The position numbers and the translations under genes are program-made. Of a DNA stretch of 15,672 nucleotides, positions 8,001 through 13,806 are shown piece by piece. The notes beneath the pieces are model-generated. The model made no database searches and had not been told where the DNA came from. It saw only the letters and a program-made list of their open reading frames with translations. Source of the stretch: Candidatus Desantisbacteria bacterium CG2_30_40_21 (lineage in GTDB: Bacteria > UBA9089 > CG2-30-40-21); contig MNYI01000026.1 in the NCBI GenBank assembly GCA_001873945.1, forward strand, positions 1 through 15,672. The letters run 5' to 3'. Positions within the stretch are counted from its first letter, which is position 1. Every line of letters begins with the position of its first letter.

Positions 8001-8084
8001 AATAAATACGATGAGAATAACCATAGTAATATCAGTAATTCTGGCTATCTTTTTGGCTGGGATGGGTTTTGGTTTTTTTGACAT
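5004..8084 (-). CDS. Membrane receptor: degenerate histidine kinase - PocR - GAF - GAF - HD-GYP
   Basis: The 1026-residue protein starts with two membrane helices (about 17-36, 42-63) and a coiled coil (65-90). A DHp-like helix follows, but the phospho-acceptor position reads NICIQLRKPF (92-101) instead of NxSHELRTPL, so His is replaced by Ile. The HATPase domain keeps NLVLNAIKFSP (208-218), DHGAGM (240-245) and GTGLGLPIA (270-278). Next come a PocR-type sensor (about 335-440; Cys 368, 375, 381, 388, 410), two GAF domains (about 505-660, 675-830) and an HD-GYP domain (845-1015) with HDIGK (890-894), H919, HHERIDGKGYP (943-953) and D972. HD-GYP domains hydrolyse cyclic di-GMP. The usual early His (YTxxHS) is Gln858. 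I chose the ATG at 8084 (AGGAGG 10 nt upstream); a longer frame would run through the tRNAs. It overlaps fmt by ATGA. Likely a ligand-sensing c-di-GMP phosphodiesterase rather than a kinase. Confidence 0.9.
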   Translation of the reverse strand: MSKKPKPIPAKKIARITDITMVILIVFILVISIKAYFTGTMELFILWAPLSIYIVIFYAYLVNVLQKQNEELECSNKELRRSIQKKYEFIYNICIQLRKPFHSIKHSLAYVIGNTALSSFNKRLLEQSEKGIEHLDEVVSRLLDHSMITSGRTHLTIEQTNMKELIKEVVRATTCFAETKQVSLKTIIPDTLSDIPIDSLRMQQALRNLVLNAIKFSPAQSMVTIQITEDTNRMQITVIDHGAGMSSHKLETIFEEFSREVSLPFSEIHGTGLGLPIAQGIIEAHEGSVSATSKKGVGSTFTVSLPKETTTLSLLEERRQVRKFLTTIPHLTELVDQSILQEIQSNFTKTFGILTIITDNEGNPIVTCDTGNEFCKMIQGCSKGAMRCKQFAARVETEALKDTRAKAYYCFAGLAHFSAPILVEHMHLGSIEIQGAQVFLPINPDKLKGIARDMELDYDKLVEKASSVPKLPEERVYSAGELLYAIANTVSSLCTHEHKLSHKIAELSTFSQVSRAITSNLDFDTLLDMILYTTISALEADGGSIMLLNENNELIINGSYGLPNAILRETRVPLGRGISGYVAKEKKPVILYHGMPDEYLTPLLKRGHLKTAMCVPLVVKGEVIGVFNVTRKNGDIFTDDSLILFKTFCSQATIALEEARMYAAMEEKTKQLEAFTKIGEVPLSAIDMDIALSLIIEAVSRAMDSQMASIRLLDDTGENLIIMAGYGLSDKYLQRGALKIGQSIAGKVVEIRECIAAEDVSCDDMIEDTSSCLSEGITSLLSAPLIIRERAIGCITVYSKTKHIYTQEEMKFLFVLASQAAVAIEYTKIFRTIRDGLSKTSLSLSEAISSMDSYDIQQGKKKAEYASLIAKEMNLSTIVVETIKIAALLHDIGKMVIPEKILQKPGALTKEEFETIKKHPLISEKILKEIELPWDVSVSIKQHHERIDGKGYPHGLTKEEISTEALIIEVVDAFYAMISERPYRKALSTDEAMGELQKEAGKQFSPEVVESFMRALKKVEEKDTKK

Positions 8085-8252
8085 TCTTTCTGTGCCTCCT
8101 GTTTGGTTATAATGAGCAAATAACGATTTCGATGTTTGTAAAGTGTGAACAAAAACGAGCATTTGGATGAGAATAGCGAAACACAAACACCATGTTAATC
8201 GATGTAAATATGGGGTTATCTTTTTGGCATGTCTTTCATCGTAAGCAAAAAA

Positions 8253-8337
8253 TGGTGGAGAGAGGAGGATTTGAACCTCCGAAGGCAGAGCCGGCAGATT
8301 TACAGTCTGCTCCCTTTGACCGCTAGGGTATCTCTCC
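8253..8337 (-). tRNA. tRNA-Tyr (anticodon GTA)
   Basis: This is a class II tRNA with acceptor GGAGAGA/TCTCTCC, anticodon stem GCAGA/TCTGC and loop CTGTAAA (anticodon GTA). It has a 13-nt variable arm with a GGC/GCC stem, T-stem GGAGG/CCTCC, discriminator A and encoded CCA (8253-8255). It lies 5 nt downstream of tRNA-Thr in the same transcript. Confidence 0.97.
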
Positions 8338-8342
8338 AATTC

Positions 8343-8417
8343 TGGAGCTGGCGATGGGAATTGAACCCGCAACCTGCTGATTACAAATCAGCTGCTCTAC
8401 CGTTGAGCTACGCCAGC
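8343..8417 (-). tRNA. tRNA-Thr (anticodon TGT)
   Basis: Acceptor GCTGGCG/CGCCAGC, D-stem GCTC/GAGC, anticodon stem GCTGA/TCAGC with loop TTTGTAA (anticodon TGT), discriminator T and encoded CCA (8343-8345). The T-stem GCGGG/CCCAT contains one apparent C50-A64 mismatch beside a G-U pair. It is the first gene behind the promoter at 8448-8476. Confidence 0.95.
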
Positions 8418-8420
8418 AAC

Positions 8421-8448
8421 TATGAATAATTAAAATAAATTATTCATA
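8421..8448. promoter_or_regulatory. Perfect 11-bp inverted repeat in the tRNA operon leader
   Basis: TATGAATAATT (8421-8431) and its exact complement AATTATTCATA (8438-8448) flank a 6-nt loop. The palindrome starts at the last base of the -10 box and ends 3 bp before tRNA-Thr. It could be an operator at the transcription start or a leader hairpin used in tRNA 5' processing. Confidence 0.45.
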
Positions 8449-8476
8449 TTATACAGCATCTTTGATTAAATGTCAA
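8448..8476 (-). promoter_or_regulatory. Full-consensus sigma-70 promoter of the tRNA-Thr/Tyr operon
   Basis: The minus strand has a perfect TTGACA (8471-8476), 17-bp spacer and perfect TATAAT (8448-8453). It should drive both tRNAs and, by readthrough, the sensor gene and fmt, for which I found no convincing separate promoter. An 8-bp inverted repeat (TCAACATG 8473-8480, CATGTTGA 8507-8514) overlaps the -35. Confidence 0.85.
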
Positions 8477-8521
8477 CATGTTTTTTAAGGAGGCATTCGG
8501 TACAGGCATGTTGATTTTTCT

Positions 8522-9850
8522 TCATATCCCTATCTGATTTTTCTCTCGTATCTTACGATGAAAAGATATTGCAAATCGATGAGCCTCGTCTCGAATGTAC
8601 TGAAATAGATGCAGGATATTAGAGTCGCTCTGAAAAGGTAATGGCTCTTGAGAACAAAGGGTAAATATTCGATCTGTCTCACCAGCCTTCTGTGGTTTTG
8701 CTATGGAGATTAATGGTATCTTTTCCAGCCCAAGTAGGGATAATACCTTAAATGCCGCATTGAGTTGTCCTTTCCCACCATCAACCATAATCAAATCAGG
8801 TTGTTGTATATCCTCAGCCAATACTTTTTTGTACCTTCGACTTACCACTTCCTCAATCATACCAAAATCATCCTGTCCCGCAAACTCCCCCTGTATTTTG
8901 AATTTCCGATATTCAGTCGTTTCAGGTTTACCATTTACAAATACAACCATTGACCCTACCGCCATTTTTCCACTGATATTTGAGATGTCAAATGCCTCAA
9001 TTCGTAAAGGCAAATTTTTCAGATTCAGTAATGCCTTTACCTCCGAAAGCTTAAGGTTCATCCCTTTTTGTTTCAGGATAAATTCATCAATGTCAACAGG
9101 CTTATTAATTACCATCCTTTGCCTTGCCATGAATTGTTCAATATCCTTGAGCTGATCCCTGATTCTGGCAGCTTGCTCAAATCGAAGCAAGACAGCCTCT
9201 TTCTTCATCCTTTCTGTCATATCAACTATCAGACTATCCATTTTTCCTTCCAGAAATAAGCAAACCTCTTTAATTATCCGTTGATAACCTTCCATGTCAA
9301 TCTTTTGGGCACATGGTCCGGCACATTGCTTAATATGATAATTCAGACAGGGGCTCTTTGTTATCGATGGCTTGATTTTTTGCTTGCAGTCACGAATAAG
9401 GAATGTTTCCCTGATCATCCTCATTGTTCGTCTCATAGCTGAGGTATTGGTGTATGGGCCAAAATAGGCTGCCCCATCATTCTTTGTTTTTCTTACCACA
9501 AGCATTCTCGGATAGTCTTCATTCAGGGTTATTTTAATATACGGATATGCCTTGTCATCCTTAAGGAGTACATTATATTTGGGACAATGTGTTTTGATGA
9601 GATTGCACTCTAAAATCAATGCCTCATTCTCTGAAGCAGTCAGGATATAATCTATTTTGTGGGCATACTGTAAAAGTTGTCTTGCCTTCCATGTATTATT
9701 AGAAACAAAATAAGAACGAACCCGCTTAATGAGTGAGGTTGCCTTGCCAACATACAAGACTTTTTCGTTTATATCCTTGAATAGATATACTCCGATAGCG
9801 TCTGGCAGAGAGGATACGGAGTATAGATTTTGTGTGGTATTTTCTTTCAT
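8522..9850 (-). CDS. uvrC: UvrC-like excinuclease subunit, shortened form
   Basis: UvrC makes both incisions of nucleotide excision repair. This 442-residue version has the GIY-YIG domain (14-95; GVY 20-22, YVG 33-35, E77 region, KYNVLLKDDKAYPYI 91-105), the four cysteines C155, C168, C176 and C180 that ligate an iron-sulfur cluster in E. coli UvrC, a UVR motif (about 210-240) and the RNase H-like nuclease core with D288 (FDIS), D327/D328, D357 (VDGGKGQ) and H424 (DEAHRF). Compared with typical UvrC of about 600 residues it lacks roughly 120 residues between UVR and the second nuclease domain, and the C-terminal double helix-hairpin-helix after ISFHRKIREKN. The stop is genuine: other frames downstream show no HhH. 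The ribosome binding site is weak. Promoter at 9954-9982. Confidence 0.9.
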   Translation of the reverse strand: MKENTTQNLYSVSSLPDAIGVYLFKDINEKVLYVGKATSLIKRVRSYFVSNNTWKARQLLQYAHKIDYILTASENEALILECNLIKTHCPKYNVLLKDDKAYPYIKITLNEDYPRMLVVRKTKNDGAAYFGPYTNTSAMRRTMRMIRETFLIRDCKQKIKPSITKSPCLNYHIKQCAGPCAQKIDMEGYQRIIKEVCLFLEGKMDSLIVDMTERMKKEAVLLRFEQAARIRDQLKDIEQFMARQRMVINKPVDIDEFILKQKGMNLKLSEVKALLNLKNLPLRIEAFDISNISGKMAVGSMVVFVNGKPETTEYRKFKIQGEFAGQDDFGMIEEVVSRRYKKVLAEDIQQPDLIMVDGGKGQLNAAFKVLSLLGLEKIPLISIAKPQKAGETDRIFTLCSQEPLPFQSDSNILHLFQYIRDEAHRFAISFHRKIREKNQIGI

Positions 9851-9953
9851 GGTGTTTATCTTTTGATGTTAATCTCTGCTCCAGAGGATATATCCACACC
9901 AATATGCTGGTATTTATTCAGGTTTTTGAGTAAAGGATAATATCATAATAAGT

Positions 9954-9982
9954 AGAATACTATATGGATGGCTATTTGTCAA
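9954..9982 (-). promoter_or_regulatory. Promoter of uvrC
   Basis: The minus strand shows TTGACA (9977-9982), a 17-bp spacer and TATTCT (9954-9959). The implied leader before the ATG at 9850 is about 97 nt. It diverges from the EF-G-like promoter, with the two -35 boxes 31 bp apart. Confidence 0.65.
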
Positions 9983-10013
9983 GGGATTAATGCAGATGGC
10001 TCTGAAATTTTCA

Positions 10014-10043
10014 TTGACATTTATTATTTTATTATGGTATACT
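10014..10043 (+). promoter_or_regulatory. Promoter of the EF-G-like gene
   Basis: TTGACA (10014-10019), an 18-bp spacer and TATACT (10038-10043) lie on the plus strand. Transcription would start near 10050, leaving a leader of about 108 nt that holds a possible leader peptide and a small hairpin. Confidence 0.7.
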
Positions 10044-10071
10044 AACAAGAATTATACGAGGAGGGAAACTA

Positions 10072-10095
10072 ATGGAGAGGGTATTCGTGGCATAG
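10072..10095 (+). CDS. Possible 7-codon leader peptide upstream of the EF-G-like gene
   Basis: A very strong ribosome binding site (GAGGAGGG, 10058-10065) stands 6 nt before ATG, which opens the frame MERVFVA and stops at TAG (10093-10095). It begins about 22 nt after the predicted transcription start. Ending it 62 nt before the real gene leaves space for a 5-bp hairpin (10115-10128) followed by a T-rich run. The arrangement resembles leader peptides that control translation-related genes, but the frame is short enough to occur by chance. Confidence 0.35.
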   Translation: MERVFVA

Positions 10096-10114
10096 ACTTC
10101 AAGGGCAAAAAGCA

Positions 10115-10140
10115 ACGGTCATAACCGTGATTTATTTTTA
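10115..10140 (+). promoter_or_regulatory. Leader hairpin and T-rich run, possible attenuator
   Basis: ACGGT (10115-10119) pairs with ACCGT (10124-10128) over a CATA loop and is followed by GATTTATTTTTA. The stem is only 5 bp, so termination would be weak. It sits between the short leader frame and the ribosome binding site AAGGAGG of the EF-G-like gene. Confidence 0.25.
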
Positions 10141-10157
10141 GCACAAGGAGGATCAAT

Positions 10158-12224
10158 ATGTATCAACCAAACGAGATTCGAAATGTAGCGATTATTTCAC
10201 ACGGTGGGGCAGGGAAGACGACGCTGACAGAAGCCATGCTCTTTAATGCAAAGGCAGTGGACCGATTGGGCAGGGTTGATAATGGAACGACTGCCATGGA
10301 TTATGAGCCTGATGAGATCAAAAGAAAGATGTCTGTCAATGTCAGTCTTGGCTATGGTGAGTGGAAAAAGATCAAGGTAAATATGTTGGATACTCCTGGT
10401 TATGCAGATTTTGTCGGAGAGGTTAAAAAATCCTTACGCATTGTAGAGGGTTGTGTTGTCGTTATTGATGCCACATCAGGTGTGGAAATAGGCACAGAAA
10501 TGGTCTGGCAATTTGCTGATGAAAGGTATCTGTCAAGATGTATTTTTATAAATAAGATGGAAAAGGAACATGCTGATTTTTATAAGGCAATAGATTCTTT
10601 TTCTATCTTAGAATCCTCTGCAAATATTGTTCTTTTTCAACTCCCTATAGGTGTCGGGGATAAATTCTCCGGAATAGTTGATCTAATCAAGATGAAGGCT
10701 TATGAATATAAGGATGGTAAGGCACAAGAAAGACCCATGCCACCTGATATTTCGGACAAAATAGAAAAGTATAGAGAGAAATTAATAGATGCAGCAGCAG
10801 AAAGTGATGATGCCTTAACCGAGAAATATCTTGAAACCATGGAATTGTCTGAACAAGAGATTGTTTCAGGCTTGAATATTGGTATCAAAAATGGCACAAT
10901 TGTGCCTGTTCTTTGCGGTTGTGCCTGTAACAATATTGGTGTGGATAAGGTTCTTGACCTGATTGCTGAATCCTTTCCATCTCCAGCAGATGTGGGTAAG
11001 GTTTGCGGGGTAGATACTGAAATGACAAGAAATGTTTCTGTTGATGACCCCTTCTGTGGATTGGTATTCAAAATAATCTCTGATCCACACATAGGTGAGT
11101 TGATATTTTTTAGGGCATACTCTGGCAGTATAACCAATGGTATGGATATACTTAATGCAAGCACTGAGCATAAAGAGAGAATAGGGCATTTATGCTTGTT
11201 GACAGGCAAACGAAAAAATGATGTCGAAAAGATATGTTCTGGGGATATAGGTGCTATTGTTAAACTTAAAGGGGCAAAGATAGGAGATTCGTTGTGTGCA
11301 TCATCCAGTCCAATTATTCTTGCGGCTATAGATTTTCCGCAAGCTTGTATTTCCCTTGCTGTCCGACCAAAGACAAAGGCTGATCAAGAAAAAATGGGGC
11401 TTGGTTTTCATAAGATTTCTGAAGAGGATACTACCTTTACCATGCATATTGACCACGAATTAGCCCAAACAATCATCTCCGGTATGGGTGAAACCCATTT
11501 AGATGTGGTGGTGGAGCGACTAATCAGAAGGTTTGGGACAGGGGTAGAGACATACAAACCAGGAATTCCATACAGAGAAACCATCAAAAAACATGGGCAG
11601 GGTAATTATAAGCATAAAAAACAATCAGGGGGTAGGGGACAATATGGTGAGGCATTCCTGAAGATTGACCCATTAACTACTGGTGAGCGATTTGAGTTTG
11701 TAAATGAGACATTTGGTGGTTCTATTCCGGCAAAATATATCCCTCCTGTAGAAAAGGGTGTGAGGGATACTATGGATAAGGGTATTCTGGCTGGATGCCG
11801 TATAATTAATGTCAAGGTAACACTGTATGATGGCTCATTCCATGATGTAGATTCCTCAGATTTAGCCTTTCAGATTGCAGGTACCTTTGCCTTTAAGAAG
11901 GCGTTTGAGGATGCCAACCCGGTCCTGTTAGAGCCTATTGTAGAGGTAGAATGCCTTGCACCAGTGGCAACCATGGGTGAGGTAATTGGCGATCTTAATG
12001 TCCGAAGGGGAAGGATATTGAGTATGGAGCCTCAAGGAAAAAATGAGATAGTCAAGGCAAATGTCCCTCAGGCAGAGATGTATAAATATGCTACAGCATT
12101 GCGATCTATTACCCGTGGACGGGGCAGCTTTAAGATGAATTTTTCTCATTATGAGGAAGTACCTCATCTGATTGCAGAAAAAATAATTGCTGAGGCTAAG
12201 GTAGAAAAAGAAGAAAATCACTGA
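10158..12224 (+). CDS. Elongation factor G-like translational GTPase (FusA2 type)
   Basis: The 688-residue protein has the full EF-G domain order: GTPase (1-275), domain II (about 295-380), III (about 395-470), IV (about 478-595, starting YKHKKQSGGRGQYGE) and V (about 598-675). G1 reads SHGGAGKTT (14-22) instead of HIDAGKTT, which marks the EF-G paralogue group rather than canonical FusA. G3 is normal (DTPG, 78-81), but the G2 Thr is Ser59 (RKMSV), G4 is NKME (132-135) where NKMD is expected, and G5 is CGCAC (253-257) instead of GSAL. EF-G catalyses ribosomal translocation or recycling; the precise job of this paralogue group is unsettled. The start has AAGGAGG at 6 nt. The stop overlaps a 9-bp-period repeat; yebC follows 63 bp on. 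Confidence 0.9.
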   Translation: MYQPNEIRNVAIISHGGAGKTTLTEAMLFNAKAVDRLGRVDNGTTAMDYEPDEIKRKMSVNVSLGYGEWKKIKVNMLDTPGYADFVGEVKKSLRIVEGCVVVIDATSGVEIGTEMVWQFADERYLSRCIFINKMEKEHADFYKAIDSFSILESSANIVLFQLPIGVGDKFSGIVDLIKMKAYEYKDGKAQERPMPPDISDKIEKYREKLIDAAAESDDALTEKYLETMELSEQEIVSGLNIGIKNGTIVPVLCGCACNNIGVDKVLDLIAESFPSPADVGKVCGVDTEMTRNVSVDDPFCGLVFKIISDPHIGELIFFRAYSGSITNGMDILNASTEHKERIGHLCLLTGKRKNDVEKICSGDIGAIVKLKGAKIGDSLCASSSPIILAAIDFPQACISLAVRPKTKADQEKMGLGFHKISEEDTTFTMHIDHELAQTIISGMGETHLDVVVERLIRRFGTGVETYKPGIPYRETIKKHGQGNYKHKKQSGGRGQYGEAFLKIDPLTTGERFEFVNETFGGSIPAKYIPPVEKGVRDTMDKGILAGCRIINVKVTLYDGSFHDVDSSDLAFQIAGTFAFKKAFEDANPVLLEPIVEVECLAPVATMGEVIGDLNVRRGRILSMEPQGKNEIVKANVPQAEMYKYATALRSITRGRGSFKMNFSHYEEVPHLIAEKIIAEAKVEKEENH

Positions 12225-12261
12225 CCAGTCAGACCAGTCTGACATGTCCGACTAGTCAGAC
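12223..12261. repeat. 9-bp-period self-complementary repeat (GAC-NN-GTC-N)
   Basis: GAC and GTC triplets alternate with fixed spacing over 39 bp: GAC-CA-GTC-A, GAC-CA-GTC-T, GAC-AT-GTC-C, GAC-TA-GTC-A, GAC. Each unit is a small palindrome, so the array can pair with itself in several registers and read similarly on both strands. It begins inside the stop codon of the EF-G-like gene and ends about 13 bp before the yebC ribosome binding site. Confidence 0.6.
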
Positions 12262-12287
12262 ACTAAATTTTTCAAGGAGGTATCATT

Positions 12288-13043
12288 ATGTCCGGCCATT
12301 CAAAATGGGCAACTATTAAGCACAAAAAAGGTGCAGCGGATGCACAGAGGGGGAAGCTCTTTTCCAGATTGATAAAAGAGATAACACTTGCTGCTCGGGA
12401 TGGGGGAAATCCAGATATGAATCCCAGACTTCGTACTGTTATCGAAAATTCTAAGGAAGTCAATATGCCGCAAGATAATATCAAGAGAGCTATCCAAAGG
12501 GGCACAGGAGAGCTTCCGGGGGTGATAGTTGAAGAGATTAATTATGAGGGATACGGACCTGGCGGGATAGCTGTCTTAGTTGAAACCATGACAGATAACA
12601 GAAACAGGATTACAGCTGAGGTACGAAAAATATTTTCAAGGAGTGGGGGGAGTCTCGGTGAGGCAGGGTGTGTCTCATGGATGTTCTCTAAGAAAGGCTG
12701 CATTGGCATAAAAAAAGAGGGAACCGATGAGGATAAACTCTTAGAAATAGTCATGGAATTGGGTGCGGATGATGTTAAAACAGATAATGCGGATGTATAT
12801 GAGGTTATAACAGATCCGGGAAGTTTTTCAGGAATAAAAGAGTCTTTGAAAAAGCAGAATTTTCCTATTGAATACGATGAATTATCCATGATACCTCAAT
12901 CCTATATCAAGGTTGAAAAGGATTTGGCTAAACAGATTCTTAGATTGATAGAAAACCTTGAGGAAAATGACGATGTTAATGCGGTTTATGCTAACTTTGA
13001 TATTTCAGATGAGATTATGGCTGAATTGCAGGCAGAAGAGTGA
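12288..13043 (+). CDS. yebC: YebC/PmpR-family regulatory protein
   Basis: The 251-residue length fits the family. The N-terminus MSGHSKWATIKHKKGAADA is the diagnostic YebC start, followed by RGKLFSRLIKEI, the MPQDNIKRAIQRGTGE segment (about 60-75), YEGYGPGGIAVLVE and the acidic LGADDVK segment. Family members include DNA-binding transcriptional regulators and, more recently described, factors that relieve ribosome stalling; which applies here cannot be told. AAGGAGG stands 7 nt before the ATG. It is probably co-transcribed with the EF-G-like gene and sits upstream of ruvC, a common bacterial arrangement. Confidence 0.96.
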   Translation: MSGHSKWATIKHKKGAADAQRGKLFSRLIKEITLAARDGGNPDMNPRLRTVIENSKEVNMPQDNIKRAIQRGTGELPGVIVEEINYEGYGPGGIAVLVETMTDNRNRITAEVRKIFSRSGGSLGEAGCVSWMFSKKGCIGIKKEGTDEDKLLEIVMELGADDVKTDNADVYEVITDPGSFSGIKESLKKQNFPIEYDELSMIPQSYIKVEKDLAKQILRLIENLEENDDVNAVYANFDISDEIMAELQAEE

Positions 13044-13060
13044 TTAGCCACAAAAGTAAT

Positions 13061-13161
13061 TTTAACCACGAAGAACACAAAGGACACAAAGAGAGAAAGA
13101 AAAGAATTTCTCTCTTCCTCTTTATGTCTTCTTTGTGTACTTTGTGTCCTTTGTGGTTAAA
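13061..13161. repeat. 101-bp palindromic CACAAAG repeat element
   Basis: Arms of about 36 bp start TTTAACCAC at both ends and contain spaced ACACAAAG units with a few mismatches, meeting at a centre near GAATTTCTCTC. RNA from either strand would form one long hairpin. It lies between yebC and ruvC. Similar short elements occur in many unrelated bacterial genomes, and they often yield spurious short reading frames beginning NHEEHKGHK, as here. Half-copies and relatives are at 88-168, 214-233 and 4048-4070. Confidence 0.75.
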
Positions 13162-13217
13162 TATTTTCTGGCATGGTTCAAATTTAACGCTGCCAAGTAG
13201 GATGTGTGGTTACAAGC

Positions 13218-13730
13218 ATGAGAGTATTAGGAATAGATCCTGGCACAGAAAGAACCGGATATGGGATAATTGAGACCTTGACTGGACAAGGGTGTTCATC
13301 CTACAAAATGATTGATTATGGCTGTATAGTTACAAGTCGGGAATTATCTCTGGCACAAAGACTTATCATAATTCGGCAGAATCTGACGGCTATTATCTCT
13401 CAGTATCATCCGGATACTGCCTCTGTAGAGGAAATATTCTTCAGCAAAAACATGAAAACCGCTATTAGTGTCAGCCATGCTCGTGGGGTTATTTTGTTGA
13501 CTATGGCTGAGGCAGGGATAAATGTGTTTGAATATACCCCTCTTCAGGTCAAGAGTACTGTTTGCGGAGATGGACATGCAAGCAAGGTACAAATCCAGAA
13601 GGTAGTGAAACTCCTTTTATCTCTTGACCATGTTCCCAAACCAGATGATGCTGCAGATGGTCTGGCAATTGCTATTTGTCATATTCAGACCGATAAGATA
13701 CGGAAATTGACAGATATTCATCGCAAGTAG
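13218..13730 (+). CDS. ruvC: Crossover junction endodeoxyribonuclease RuvC
   Basis: RuvC resolves Holliday junctions as a dimer with RuvAB. The 170-residue product has D7 (LGIDPGTERTGYG, 4-16), E71 (VEEIFFSKN), D144 and D147 (KPDDAADGLAIAICH, 141-155), the RNase H-fold catalytic set, plus the DNA-binding GDGHASKVQIQ (117-127). I chose the ATG at 13218 because family members begin M-[R/K]-[V/I]-LGIDPG. A GTG at 13206 with a close AGGA is the alternative and would add MVTS. Neither start has an ideal ribosome binding site. yebC lies upstream across the palindromic element; ruvA and ruvB are not in the window. Confidence 0.95.
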   Translation: MRVLGIDPGTERTGYGIIETLTGQGCSSYKMIDYGCIVTSRELSLAQRLIIIRQNLTAIISQYHPDTASVEEIFFSKNMKTAISVSHARGVILLTMAEAGINVFEYTPLQVKSTVCGDGHASKVQIQKVVKLLLSLDHVPKPDDAADGLAIAICHIQTDKIRKLTDIHRK

Positions 13731-13806
13731 CACGGAAAATTGGCACTTGAGTATGCCGAAAGTTCCCTGTTTACGATATTGTAAATGATTAAACGCGACA
13801 GCAGAA

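Noticed and set aside
8085..8372. 96-codon N-terminal extension of the HD-GYP receptor
   Set aside because: It reads through tRNA-Tyr and part of tRNA-Thr and has no family resemblance; the ATG at 8084 is preceded by AGGAGG.
9856..9939. Relic of a coding sequence ending GVDISSGAEINIKR before uvrC
   Set aside because: The open stretch looks protein-like and faintly resembles the end of TrpF, but it has no start codon, an in-frame stop just upstream, and lies in the uvrC leader; too short to support.
10866..11209. Minus-strand reading frames inside the EF-G-like gene
   Set aside because: They are antisense shadows with no ribosome binding site or family features; the plus-strand frame carries all EF-G motifs.
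12223..12261. CRISPR array or operator array
   Set aside because: The period is only 9 bp with no spacers, so it is a short palindromic tandem repeat instead.
13040..13273. 77-codon frame starting NHEEHKGHK-like
   Set aside because: It is the translation of the palindromic repeat at 13061-13161 plus the ruvC start in another frame, a well-known spurious call.
13744..13754. Remnant of the MITE terminal repeat (CACTTGAGTAT)
   Set aside because: Eleven bases match the MITE end but nothing else of the element is present, so chance cannot be excluded.
13731..13806. Bidirectional terminator between ruvC and the DUF4139 gene
   Set aside because: Only a 5-bp AT-rich stem (TTTAC/GTAAA) is present and no T-run follows on either strand.
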